Assembly (NCBI GenBank): GCA_003460745.1 | Contig: QTVU01000036.1 | Location: forward strand, 1 to 30,835 | Length of the DNA stretch: 30,835 nt | Reading direction: 5' to 3' | DNA from: Firmicutes bacterium AM55-24TS | Lineage (GTDB): Bacteria; Bacillota; Clostridia; UBA1381 | Shown: positions 23,959 to 30,835 of the stretch, one piece after another | Numbering within the stretch: the stretch's first letter is position 1 | Layout: every line of letters begins with the position of its first letter | Notes under the pieces: generated by a model | Databases searched by the model: none | Told to the model about the DNA's origin: nothing | Seen by the model: only the letters and a program-made list of their open reading frames with translations | Program-made: the position numbers and the translations under genes

Positions 23959-24097
23959 GTTGTCGGTGCGTATAACGGCACGTCGTCGATTTCAGCCGTA
24001 AACATAGGCAGTCAGCTTATGCAGAATTATTACAAGCTTTGTAATCGGTTGTTCAATGGGCCGTACCGTGTTGACAGGCAGACATATCGGAGAATAA
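23959..24097 (+). pseudogene. MATE transporter remnant
   Basis: Reading plus-strand VVGAYNGTSSISAVNIGSQ, then after a shift near 24022 IITSFVIGCSMGRTVLTG and RHIGE, gives a stretch typical of the first third of MATE exporters. It is about 45 codons long, lacks a start, has one frameshift and ends in a stop. It is not related in position to the complete MATE gene at 1571-2908. The flanks (23892-23958 and 24098-24176) hold nothing I recognise. Confidence 0.75.
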
Positions 24098-24176
24098 AAC
24101 GGAAGTAAACCGGCAACAAAAACGCTCGGCTCCTTTTCGTCAATTATTATATTTTGCAATACAAAATCGAAAAAAC

Positions 24177-25246
24177 TTAAATTAAATTCAAAAATCTGTT
24201 GTGTTCAAAGATTGGATTGAACAAAAATTCCTCGTCAAAGAAATCAATATTATCCTGACAATGCTCAACCTCCTTTGAATACAACACACAATTTTTTATT
24301 CTGTCTTTAAGCGAAAATTCTTTTCCGTTTCTAAGCCAACGTGCAATATCAAGCTGACGTATAATCACATACGACACCGCCGCAAAACGCACCTTTGTAA
24401 GCACGTCACAGTCAAACACCGCTTTCAGCAAATATCTGTATATGAAGTACACAAGCAAATTTTCATATTCGTATTCGCGTCCGCTTATGTATAAATCAAA
24501 CTCACCGCTCAAATTATCGTAATTGTCAAAAATTCCGAGCGTGTTTTCAATTACACCCGTCCAACTGTCCTCCATAATTTCAAGGCTAAGACATAGCTTG
24601 ACGCACTCTTTTATGTCGTTTATACACTTTTCACTTTGTGAAAAATCGTAGTTATCCACACTTTGAGGTACTTTGTCAACGTTGTTGTTATTGATTTTAT
24701 CCTGCACGTCATATGCATAATTCAAAATCGTTTTAACTCTGTCCGAAATGTTCATTTTTCGATTTTTAAGCACGTCAAAAATATTTTCACGCACATTCAA
24801 AAGTATCCTTAAAAAATCTTCGTCACATTCTTCTTCATAATCAAATTTTTCAGTTTCAAAACCAGTCGGCTTGTCACTTTTAAAGATAAATTCCGCCGCA
24901 CTTTCGCACGACATTCCAAGACCTTTTTCCGTTAAACTGCCGTATGTTTCGGTAAATCGCGGATATTCCGTACAAACGGTGCAGAGCTTGTCCTCGCCGA
25001 TTTTATAAAAATATCACATAAATTTTTGTCGTTCAAAAAAGGGCAACGGTTGTTTTTAAGCGTGAAACTGTTTTCGTCATTCATACAACGTCGTAGCTTG
25101 TCGCCAAACTCACCGCCGACCGATTTATAAACTTCAAGACTTTCATCATCAATATCAACCTCCCAGCCGATACAGCAGTTATCTTCACACGCACCGCCGA
25201 TACAGGCAAATTCATTGAAATACGTCGGAACACGCTTTATTCCCAT
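24177..25246 (-). pseudogene. FliB-like lysine N-methylase, frameshifted
   Basis: Residues VPTYFNEFACIGGACEDNCCIGW, then CPFLNDKNLCDI, form the cysteine-rich (CxxxCxxxxCC) start of the FliB/YkgJ-type family. FliB methylates flagellin lysines. The frame breaks near 25007-25011 (five Ts on the coding strand). After the break KIGEDKLCTVCTEYPRF and GMSCESAAEF continue in the -1 frame to the stop at 24177. The joined protein would be about 355 residues, a normal length. No canonical slippery heptamer is present. I prefer the ATG at 25246 (GGAGG ten bases upstream). No flagellar gene lies in the window. Confidence 0.8.
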
Positions 25247-25578
25247 GTTTTCCATACCTCCGGTTTGTAGCCGACAGTCGCCTGTCTGCCGTTTCTGACA
25301 ATAGGTGTTTTGAACAGTTGAGGATTTTCAAGCAGTTTGTCCTCTTTTGCCTCGTCCGCAAGATATTTTATAAGCCTAAGAGTTTCCTTGTCCTTTGCTT
25401 TTTCGTCAATTAAATTTTCATATCCACCGACCGCTTGCTTGACGCTGTTGTATTCACCCTTGCTCATACCCTTTTCGGTCATATTGATTAGCTGATATTT
25501 TATTTTTCTCTCCTTAAAATATCTCTCCGCCTTTTTCGTATCAAAACACTTCGATTTTCCAAATATCTGTATGTTCAT
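25237..25578 (-). CDS. ArsC/Spx family protein
   Basis: A 113-residue thioredoxin-fold protein with MNIQIFGKSKCFDTKKAERYF, a single N-terminal cysteine (no CXXC), and KTPIVRNGRQATVGYKPEVWK near the end. This is the ArsC/Spx/YffB-type family. Members act as arsenate reductases or as RNA-polymerase-binding regulators; the single Cys and lack of the ArsC arginine context leave the role open. The ATG at 25576-25578 has GGAG upstream. Its end overlaps the fliB-like gene by about ten bases. Confidence 0.85.
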   Translation of the reverse strand: MNIQIFGKSKCFDTKKAERYFKERKIKYQLINMTEKGMSKGEYNSVKQAVGGYENLIDEKAKDKETLRLIKYLADEAKEDKLLENPQLFKTPIVRNGRQATVGYKPEVWKTWE

Positions 25579-25635
25579 AACTTTCTCCATTCAATTTTTT
25601 TATTAGAATATCATATTTATAATAAAAAAGCAAAT

Positions 25636-25657
25636 AAGGGACTGCACGCAGTCCCTT
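25636..25657 (-). terminator. Hairpin, possible minus-strand terminator
   Basis: AAGGGACTGC (25636-25645) pairs with GCAGTCCCTT (25648-25657). On the minus strand the stem is followed by ATTTGC and then TTTTTTATT, a spaced terminator that could end a transcript from the alkyltransferase-like gene before the ArsC-like gene. Confidence 0.55.
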
Positions 25658-25663
25658 CAAATT

Positions 25664-25692
25664 GTAGACAAAACTGTTATGGTTTTGTCTAC
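25664..25692 (+). terminator. Perfect 11-bp hairpin with T-rich tail
   Basis: GTAGACAAAAC (25664-25674), loop TGTTATG and GTTTTGTCTAC (25682-25692), followed by TTTATTTTT. It has the shape of a plus-strand terminator, but no plus-strand gene is evident upstream, since the neighbours are read from the minus strand. Confidence 0.55.
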
Positions 25693-25915
25693 TTTATTTT
25701 TGGTTGCTTGATGGCGTACCGGAAAGACATTCGACGCACACAGAGTAGTTTTGCCATAGGCAAAACTACTGAAAATGCAACCTCATTAAAAATCATTTCT
25801 GACGACCTATGCGACAGAAATTGCTTAAAATCTAAAGTTTCGACTATTGAGGAACTTTATGATTTTTTGTCGACATTTTGTCGACAGACTCAACGGGCAG
25901 TTTTTTTACTGCCAT
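25693..25915. repeat. Hairpin-rich intergenic stretch
   Basis: AGTAGTTTTGCC (25744-25755) and GGCAAAACTACT (25759-25770) form a perfect 12-bp hairpin with loop ATA. TTGTCGAC occurs twice near 25867-25885. GGCAGT (25896-25901) pairs with ACTGCC (25908-25913). A plus-strand open frame crosses part of the region but has no clear ribosome binding site and no family I know. It could be a small palindromic mobile element; copy number elsewhere would decide. Confidence 0.45.
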
Positions 25916-26221
25916 TTATCTCCATAAATATTTTTTCAAATCAACTTTGTCGCCGTCAACCACAACCCCCTCATTTTCAAGACGCTCTTTTTGAGCGTCA
26001 ATTCCACCGAAAACATACATCGGTGCTAACTTTCCCTCACGGTTTACTACTCTGTGACAAGGAATGTTTACAGGGTCAATATTTGCGTGCAACGCATTTC
26101 CGACAAGTCGGCTGAGCCGTATGTTTCCCAACCTCATTGCGATACACCCATACGTTGTAACTGTCCCTTTCGGTATCTGTGCCACTATGTCATACACTTT
26201 TTCATAAAAGTTCTTCATCAT
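25916..26221 (-). CDS. MGMT-like DNA-binding domain protein (alkyltransferase-like)
   Basis: A 101-residue protein corresponding to the C-terminal domain of O6-alkylguanine-DNA alkyltransferase: IVAQIPKGTVTTYGCIA, VGNALHANID, then IPCHRVVNREGKL. The catalytic Cys of PCHR is kept, whereas the non-enzymatic ATL proteins usually have PWHR. It lacks the N-terminal domain of Ogt. It may be an active short alkyltransferase or a damage-recognition protein. The ribosome binding site is weak. It stands alone in the minus orientation. Confidence 0.85.
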   Translation of the reverse strand: MMKNFYEKVYDIVAQIPKGTVTTYGCIAMRLGNIRLSRLVGNALHANIDPVNIPCHRVVNREGKLAPMYVFGGIDAQKERLENEGVVVDGDKVDLKKYLWR

Positions 26222-26597
26222 TAATCACCGAAATAATTATATCACTACTTACGCAATAATGCAATTATGTTAATATTCCATTTCGTTGTTTAAAATTTTT
26301 TTTGACGCTCGCTTTCATGTGAGCATAGAAGAGTAACTCTTTTATTTGCGTATATGCGTTTTCGGTCTTGACCGAGAATATCACACATGCATTATATCCT
26401 TTGATTACTTTAAGTAACCACACTGTTTACCGAGCATTTCCCCATTAAATTTTTTGTTTTTATGTTAAAGCTATTTTACAAGCTTCAAAAAGTACTCCTG
26501 TGCCTCATAATCGCCGTAGCTTAAGCTATTTCGTTAATTGAGCTTTGTGCCCTCAAGTCTATTCATACATACACTGTATTTCACTCTTAATATCAAT
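26222..26597. other. Intergenic stretch without a recognised gene
   Basis: AT-rich. It contains several short palindromes (AAGAGTAACTCTT near 26330, TCGGTCTTGACCGA near 26370, TTACTTTAAGTAA near 26406, TAGCTTAAGCTA near 26516). On the minus strand a 14-codon stretch, GDYEAQEYFLKLVK, ends in a stop near 26475. It reads like the tail of a lost protein, but I cannot name it. Confidence 0.4.
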
Positions 26598-26700
26598 ATA
26601 TCGCTCATTACAGAATACACGGTACAAATAAGAGGGAGAGATGAGCTTATTGGGGTAACAAAAATCTCCGTATATTCTGAGATGAGCGATATAGGTTTTT
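26598..26700 (+). ncRNA. Long hairpin with T-run, possible small RNA or terminator
   Basis: ATATCGCTCAT (26598-26608) pairs perfectly with ATGAGCGATAT (26682-26692), and AGAATACACGG (26612-26622) pairs with CCGTATATTCT (26668-26678) with one mismatch. The inner loop has AATAAG/CTTATT pairing. TTTTTTATTATTTTT follows on the plus strand, so the shape suits the 3' end of a plus-strand RNA. No plus-strand CDS lies upstream. I did not recognise a known RNA family. Confidence 0.45.
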
Positions 26701-26702
26701 TA

Positions 26703-27467
26703 TTATTTTTCAGATACTATCGGATAAAGCTGTATCATATTGCCGCCGTCAACAGTAAGCTCTGCGCCTGTGGTATTTTTTGAGTTATCACTTCCAAAAT
26801 ACCAGACCGCATTTGCTATATCCTCAAAATCCGCAATGTCGCCGAGCGGTGTATAATTCGACAGTGCGCTTCTGCAATCATTATAATTGCTTTCCCAACG
26901 GTCTGTTTTTATCATACCGGGAAGCACGGCGTTTACTCGAATATTGTACTTACCCAAATCAAGTGCCAGTGCTCTCATCATACCAAGTGCTCCGGATTTT
27001 GATGCACTGTATGCAATTCTGTCGGGAATTGCACGGTAAGCCGTGTTTGAATTTACAAACACAATAGAACCGCCACCGTTTTCTTTCATTTGAATTGCCG
27101 CCTCACGCGACAGCATAAAATTCCAGCCAATATTTGTATTTATAACATTCATAAAGTCGTCTATCGAAACATCAAAAAACTGCTGACGAATACCTAAATT
27201 TGCTGCGTTTAACACAAGTGTGTCAACTGAATATCCGCTGTTTTTTATATCTTTAAAAATCTCTTTTGTGTTTTCTTCATCAAAGATTTTCATACCATAA
27301 CCCTTTGCATAAACACCATATTTTTCTGACAATTCCTTTGCTGTTTTTTCTGCATTTTCCGCATTTCGGCTACCGAGAAAGAGATTATACCCCTCTTTTG
27401 CAAATTTCTCAGCTATTCCAAGTCCTGTATTAACCGTTGCTCCTGTTATAAACACCGATTTCTCCAT
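26703..27467 (-). CDS. Short-chain dehydrogenase/reductase
   Basis: A 254-residue SDR. The cofactor loop is TGATVNTGLG, an odd form of TGxxxGxG. LVLNAANLG is the NNAG-equivalent, then Ser in VFVNSNTAY, and catalytic YSASKSG. The C-terminus GAELTVDGGN is typical. I chose ATG at 27467 with GAGGAG upstream. It may act in sugar-acid metabolism with the dehydratase at 28704-29848 on the same strand, the two now separated by the IS110 element; that link is inference. Confidence 0.9.
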   Translation of the reverse strand: MEKSVFITGATVNTGLGIAEKFAKEGYNLFLGSRNAENAEKTAKELSEKYGVYAKGYGMKIFDEENTKEIFKDIKNSGYSVDTLVLNAANLGIRQQFFDVSIDDFMNVINTNIGWNFMLSREAAIQMKENGGGSIVFVNSNTAYRAIPDRIAYSASKSGALGMMRALALDLGKYNIRVNAVLPGMIKTDRWESNYNDCRSALSNYTPLGDIADFEDIANAVWYFGSDNSKNTTGAELTVDGGNMIQLYPIVSEK

Positions 27468-27544
27468 ATTTTTCACTCCTCGTATAATATCTTTATAGAT
27501 ATATTTTTATATTCAAAATATCAATCGTTTTGGTAAACCTATGA

Positions 27545-27808
27545 TATAATTGACTTGGTGTCAATCAGGTAATAGTTCTTTTCACTCCTGTTGAACCATT
27601 GCGGTTGCTTCATAATTAGTCTGTTCCCCTGATATGGAAGTTAACTTCAAATCGACCGGCTGTTTTCTTAAGCTTTGGGACAACCATTTAGCAGTGTGGT
27701 TTCGCATCTGTCCTTCTTAAGTCAGATTCTTATATGCGAGAGTATTGATGCTCCATAATCATGGGTTTTACCAAACCGATTGAACACTTAAAATTTTAAC
27801 GAAAGAAG
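27545..27808 (+). ncRNA. IS110 left-end region, candidate bridge RNA
   Basis: IS110 elements encode a bridge RNA in the non-coding end, upstream of the recombinase, that pairs with donor and target DNA. Here a TATAAT (27545-27550) is followed by the hairpin ATTGAC-TTGGT-GTCAAT (27549-27565), like the 5' stem-loop described for IS621, and about 200 bases with further loops before the ATG at 27818. The guide loops cannot be assigned by eye. The region appears complete, unlike the protein gene. Confidence 0.55.
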
Positions 27809-27817
27809 GTGATTTTT

Positions 27818-28556
27818 ATGAACCCACTTTACGTCGGTATTGATGTGAGCAGCAAATCCAATGTCGTTTATTTCATGCTCCCTGACGGAAGTAGACATAG
27901 TAACTTTTCTGTTGCCAACTCACATACCGGTTCTTCACAGTTGGTAAAAAGAATTCTTTCTGCTATGACATCTTTCTCCTTAGATTCTGTTTTAATAGGT
28001 CTTGAAGCAACCTCTGTGTATGGTGATAACCTTGTTTATTTTCTAAGGGAAGATGCTGCATTAGCTCGTTTTAATTCAAAGATTCATGTCCTCAATCTTA
28101 AGCAAGTCAGTAAATTCAAAGAAGCTTACAATGACTTGCCCAAGAATGATTTCATTGACTCTTTTGTTATTGCTGATTGTCTGCGTTTCGGTAGAATCAA
28201 CAAAGAGGTATATATCGGTGACTATCGTTACAAAGCACTTCAGAACCTTACACGAGCACGCTATTTCGCTGTTTCCAACTTCATCAAAGAAAAGCAACGT
28301 TTTATGAACATACTCTTTAAGAAGTATTCTACTATGACGCAGGAGAAAGTATAATCGATTTTCAAAGTATTATCTGTGTGAAGCTGCATTTTCTCTTGTA
28401 AGATGCTACAAGGAATACAGCGACTTCTATCACCTCAAATACAAAGAGGTAAACAGATACCAACACAAACGTGTATTCGCATTAACCGCTCGTAAATTTG
28501 TGCGGTTAGTCTTTCGACTGCTAAAAGACAATCGTTTATATACCTCAGCAGAATAG
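27818..28556 (+). pseudogene. IS110-family transposase with central deletion
   Basis: The first part (27818-28354) reads NPLYVGIDVSSKSNVVYF, the RuvC-like DEDD domain, to MTQEKV and a stop. After a frame shift the true C-terminus resumes near 28365 as KYYLCEAAFSLVRCYKEY and ends ...RLYTSAE at 28554. Together they are about 244 residues, against roughly 400 in complete members, and the catalytic-serine Tnp20 domain is missing. AGAAGG precedes the ATG. The element cannot move by its own protein. Confidence 0.85.
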
Positions 28557-28573
28557 CAAAGCTTTTCTGCTGA
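28545..28573 (+). terminator. Hairpin at the end of the IS110 transposase remnant
   Basis: TCAGCAGAA (28545-28553) pairs perfectly with TTCTGCTGA (28565-28573) across the stop codon. There is no T-run directly after it, so it may be part of the right end rather than a strong terminator. The following stretch to 28703 holds only the IS right end and AT-rich sequence. Confidence 0.45.
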
Positions 28574-28703
28574 AATCAGGTCGCCCTGCTCATTTTTAAA
28601 AATTTGACCGACAGGGATTAGGTGGGTGTTTTGCGCCTTTAGGAATTTTGTGAAAAATATTTGCTTTTTTGCTTATTTCCCTCTTGCCATTTCACCGCTG
28701 GAC

Positions 28704-29848
28704 TTAAAAATAAAATTCCGTTTTAGCCGGACGAATATCTGTTAGTGCACCCGTATAGTGTCTTAGTGTATGCGGTCGATATGGGTGTTTCAGACACTCA
28801 TTCTCGTTAATCTCAATACCAAGCCCCGCCTTATCGGGAATGGTGATATAACCGTCCTTATATTCCAAGCTCTCGTTTGTTATATCCTTTCGGTAGTCCA
28901 CGTCTGAATACATAATTTCAAGTATTTCAAAATTAGGACAGCTTGCCGCCAATTGTAGCGTTGCCGCATTTGCGACAGGTCCCGATGGATTATGTGGTGC
29001 GAATGGAATATATCTGCTCTCCGCTTCTGCTGCGATTTTCTTTAGCTCCATAATACCGCCCGCATGCGAAATGTCTGGCTGTATGTAATCCGCCGCCATA
29101 ATGTCAAACATTCTCTTATAGTCCCAGCGCGTATAAAGTCTTTCACCTGCCGAAATTGCAACAGGCGATTTATCACGAACCATTTTAAGTGCGTCAAGAT
29201 TATCGGGCGGTACGGGTTCTTCAAAAAACATCGGCTTAAACTGTTCAAGCTCCTTTGCTATTTTAATTCCTGTCGGAATATTAAAGCGTCCGTGTCCCTC
29301 AATCAGCAAATCTACCTTATCGCCCACTGCTTCACGCACTGATGCAACACAACGAAGTGCTTTATCAAGCTCGGCATTTGAAATATTAAGATAGTTCTTG
29401 CCGAAAGGGTCCCATTTCATTGCGGTTACGCCGCGCTTTACGGCTGTTTTCGCCTTTTCTCCAAATTCCTCGGGTTCTTTTGCGCCCGCAAACCAGCCGT
29501 TTACATATATCCTAACCTTATCATTCACCTTGCCGCCCATAAGCTGATACACAGGCACATTAAGACTTTTGCCGAGAATATCCCACAACGCCATTTCTAC
29601 CGCTGACAATGCCGACATCAGAACTGCGCCGCCACGCCAGTACGCATCGCGATAGATATTATGCCAATGCTTTTCAATATCAAGCGGGTTTTGTCCGACA
29701 AGATATTCCTTGATATGCTCTACCGCTCCTATAAGTGCCTTTTCCTTATATTCAAGCGTTGCTTCTCCGACTCCATCAATGCCTTCATCGGTATAAACCT
29801 TTATAAAGACCCAATTTGTGCGAAAACAATCTACTGCAAAAGTTTTTC
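28704..29848 (-). pseudogene. Enolase-superfamily sugar-acid dehydratase, 5' end lost
   Basis: The open frame covers about 381 codons of a mandelate racemase/galactonate dehydratase-type enzyme: TFAVDCFRTNWVFIKVYTDE at the start, KWDPFG (general base region), metal ligands in LIEGHGRFN, FFEEPVPPDN and SAGERLYTRW, then DISHAGGI and FAPHNPSGPVANAA. Such enzymes dehydrate acid sugars such as D-galactonate. The normal first six to nine codons are gone: a TGA stands just before KTFAVDC, and an ISL3 transposase remnant begins within about ten bases. The first in-frame ATG is at 29618 inside the fold, so a working product is unlikely. Confidence 0.82.
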
Positions 29849-29858
29849 ATAAAGCTAA

Positions 29859-30278
29859 ATACCAAGCTTAAGGATTTGGAAAAAAGAACGGTCAAATTCT
29901 CTGCTTTACATATCTGATGAAATGCTTCAGGCGTACTATCTTAAGGAGCAATTCTATAAAATTATGGATGCCAATGACAGTCAAACAGCAAAGCAACTTA
30001 TGTCTGACTGGATTTCATCCGCTGAAAGCTGTAATATTGAAGAATATAAGTATTGCGCTAAAACACTGCTGAATTGGCAGACCGGAATACTAAACTCCTT
30101 TGATATCCCCTTATTCAAACGGTTTTACCGAAGTCTGTAACAACAAGATTAAGGTACTTAAACGTAACCTTACGGATACCGTAATTTTAAACGATTTCAC
30201 AATCGTATCCTGCATATGTTCACCTACAAAAACGACCTTGCAAAACAAGGTCGCCGATATACATTCATATATTGGTGA
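29859..30278 (+). pseudogene. ISL3-family transposase remnant (C-terminal part)
   Basis: Readable residues run NSLLYISDEMLQAYYLKEQF and CAKTLLNWQTGILNSFDIP, then after a shift near 30108 YSNGFTEVCNNKIKVLKRN, then after another near 30160 YGYRNFKRFHNRILHMF to a stop at 30276. This is the C-terminal third of a DDE ISL3 transposase. The left part of the element is missing; its left edge meets the truncated dehydratase gene. Confidence 0.85.
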
Positions 30279-30300
30279 TTTTCCATTCCACAGATTTCAC

Positions 30301-30321
30301 CACAACTATTGACATTGAGCC
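30301..30321 (+). repeat. Probable right inverted repeat of the ISL3 remnant
   Basis: The minus-strand reading starts GGCTCAATGTCAATAGTTGT, which resembles ISL3-type terminal repeats beginning GGCTC. It lies 22 bases after the transposase stop. The left partner is absent. From here to 30489 I see only a short hairpin (AGAAATG at 30438 with CATTTCT at 30454) and no gene. Confidence 0.6.
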
Positions 30322-30497
30322 TTTCTTCTTGCACATAGTTCGCAAATGCGTGTACAGCAGACGTCTCATCGAAAATCTTGTTTACTTAAATACCTTTTAT
30401 TCAGTTTTGTGCGTTTGATTGCTCAAAATAACACATCAGAAATGTCCGATAGGCATTTCTAATCTATCATCTTGATATGAATTTTTGTAACAAAAAA

Positions 30498-30546
30498 GGG
30501 AGTAATAGCATCAGATGTACACTTACATCGTTTACTATTACTCCCT
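30498..30546 (-). terminator. Second terminator after tRNA-Asn
   Basis: AGGGAGTAATAG (30498-30509) pairs perfectly with CTATTACTCCCT (30535-30546), and an inner GATGTA/TACATC stem extends it. On the minus strand TTTTTTG follows directly. It stands behind the first terminator as a back-up. Confidence 0.85.
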
Positions 30547-30564
30547 AATTTTTCAAAACAAAAA

Positions 30565-30591
30565 AGGTGACTTACAAAAAAGTAGTCACCT
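30565..30591 (-). terminator. Terminator of the rRNA/tRNA operon
   Basis: AGGTGACTTAC (30565-30575) pairs with GTAGTCACCT (30582-30591), with one bulge. On the minus strand the stem is followed by TTTTTGTTTTG. It lies four bases after the CCA end of tRNA-Asn. Confidence 0.88.
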
Positions 30592-30595
30592 CTAA

Positions 30596-30671
30596 TGGCT
30601 CCTCCAGCTGGGCTCGAACCAGCGACATCATGATTAACAGTCATGCGCTCTGCCAACTGAGCTATAGAGGA
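30596..30671 (-). tRNA. tRNA-Asn (GTT)
   Basis: The minus strand gives a complete 76-base cloverleaf: acceptor TCCTCTA with TGGAGGA (one G-U pair), D-arm AGCTCAGTTGGCAGAGC, anticodon arm with loop CTGTTAA (anticodon GTT), T-arm CTGGTTCGAGCCCAG, and an encoded CCA end. It follows the 5S rRNA gene by about 80 bases. Two hairpins in the spacer (30681-30694; 30714-30737, perfect 10-bp stem) are probably processing sites. Confidence 0.97.
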
Positions 30672-30753
30672 ATATCTTCTTTAGCTTTCGCTAACTTTTT
30701 CTTTAAACACCAAAGATAACGACTTCTGTCGTTATCTTCAGCATTCTTTCGTT

Positions 30754-30835
30754 CCGGCAACTTTCTACTTTCCCAGGCAGTCACCCACCAAGTATCATCG
30801 ACGTTAAGGAGCTTAACTTCTGTGTTCGGCATGGG
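30754..30835 (-). rRNA. 5S rRNA, 3' part (cut by window edge)
   Basis: The minus strand reads CCCATGCCGAACACAGAAGT, then GCTCCTTAACGTCGATGATA and TTGGTGGGTGACTGCCTGGG, ending near GTTGCCGG. This is the 3' two-thirds of a bacterial 5S rRNA. The 5' part, and presumably 23S and 16S, lie beyond the right edge. Confidence 0.95.

Larger units (their letters stand above)
27522..28660 (+). mobile_element. IS110-family element, internally deleted
   Basis: The unit comprises a 270-base non-coding left part with its own promoter-like sequence, an IS110 transposase reduced to its two ends, and a short right end. The outer limits are approximate because IS110 elements usually lack terminal inverted repeats. 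A 22-23-base imperfect inverted repeat (27522-27543 and 27760-27782) frames the left non-coding part. The element lies between an SDR gene and a dehydratase gene. Confidence 0.75.

Noticed and set aside
24995..25030. Programmed -1 frameshift in the FliB-like gene
   Set aside because: The zero-frame codons ATT TTT ATA do not form an X XXY YYZ heptamer and there is no clear stimulatory structure; mutation or sequence error is simpler.
25708..26115. Plus-strand open frame of 135 codons
   Set aside because: It has no good ribosome binding site, its second half is antisense to the alkyltransferase-like gene, and the first half crosses hairpins; I see no family.
26475..26525. Minus-strand GDYEAQEYFLKLVK as a small gene
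   Set aside because: A stop lies only a few codons upstream and there is no start; at most it is a trace of a lost gene end.
100..30000. Long antisense open frames opposite real genes
   Set aside because: They sit opposite well-supported genes, lack ribosome binding sites and show no family motifs.
1..30835. CRISPR array or phage genes
   Set aside because: No regularly spaced direct repeats of 23-40 bases and no recognisable phage structural or integrase genes were seen on either strand.

Overview
The window (about 40% GC) reads as a chromosomal segment of an anaerobic, low-to-moderate-GC Clostridia-type Firmicute. Supporting signs are sigma-A promoters with 17-bp spacers, strong GGAGG ribosome binding sites, a cobalamin riboswitch ahead of an ECF cobalt transporter, a dlt-like operon, and a 5S rRNA gene followed by tRNA-Asn. 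I cannot assign a species.

Layout. (1) 1-330: the first codons of a transposase-like gene, a tiny holin-toxin-like ORF with its promoter, and a terminator. (2) 330-5530, minus strand: hemL, a radical SAM protein, a HIRAN protein, a MATE exporter and a membrane-anchored unknown. (3) 5531-15290, plus strand: a cobalamin riboswitch and terminator control cbiMNQO (cobalt uptake), cbiL, hemA, hemC, cobA-hemD, hemB, sirC and cbiK. With hemL this covers glutamyl-tRNA to cobalt-sirohydrochlorin and its C20 methylation, the front end of anaerobic B12 synthesis, with cobalt supply attached. (4) 15288-23891, minus strand: a dlt-like operon with two DltA-type ligases, a carrier protein, an MBOAT acyltransferase, an SGNH protein, a 36-residue DltX-like microprotein and a 965-residue FG-GAP lipoprotein. 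(5) 23959-26221: a MATE remnant, a frameshifted FliB-like lysine N-methylase, an ArsC/Spx-like protein and a short alkyltransferase-like protein. (6) 26598-30321: a long hairpin, an SDR, an internally deleted IS110 element that keeps its left-end RNA region, an enolase-superfamily dehydratase that lost its 5' end, and an ISL3 remnant at that breakpoint. (7) 30490-30835, minus strand: the end of an rRNA operon (partial 5S, tRNA-Asn, two terminators).

Best leads. First, an 11-base word, GGGACA(C/G)TAAA, occurs 12 times in 7.1 kb of the cobalamin/tetrapyrrole operon. It lies in both orientations and in several reading frames, and I did not find it elsewhere in the window. Second, sirC is split exactly at an in-frame T TTT TTA heptamer, although the pathway around it needs its product. 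Third, the dlt-like operon carries paired adenylating enzymes that differ (Cys versus Ala) at the position linked to D-Ala selection in DltA, plus a DltX-like microprotein and a structured intergenic element. Two genes in the window (sirC and fliB) are each broken by the apparent loss of one T from a T-run, so base-calling or assembly error must be excluded before biological readings are accepted.
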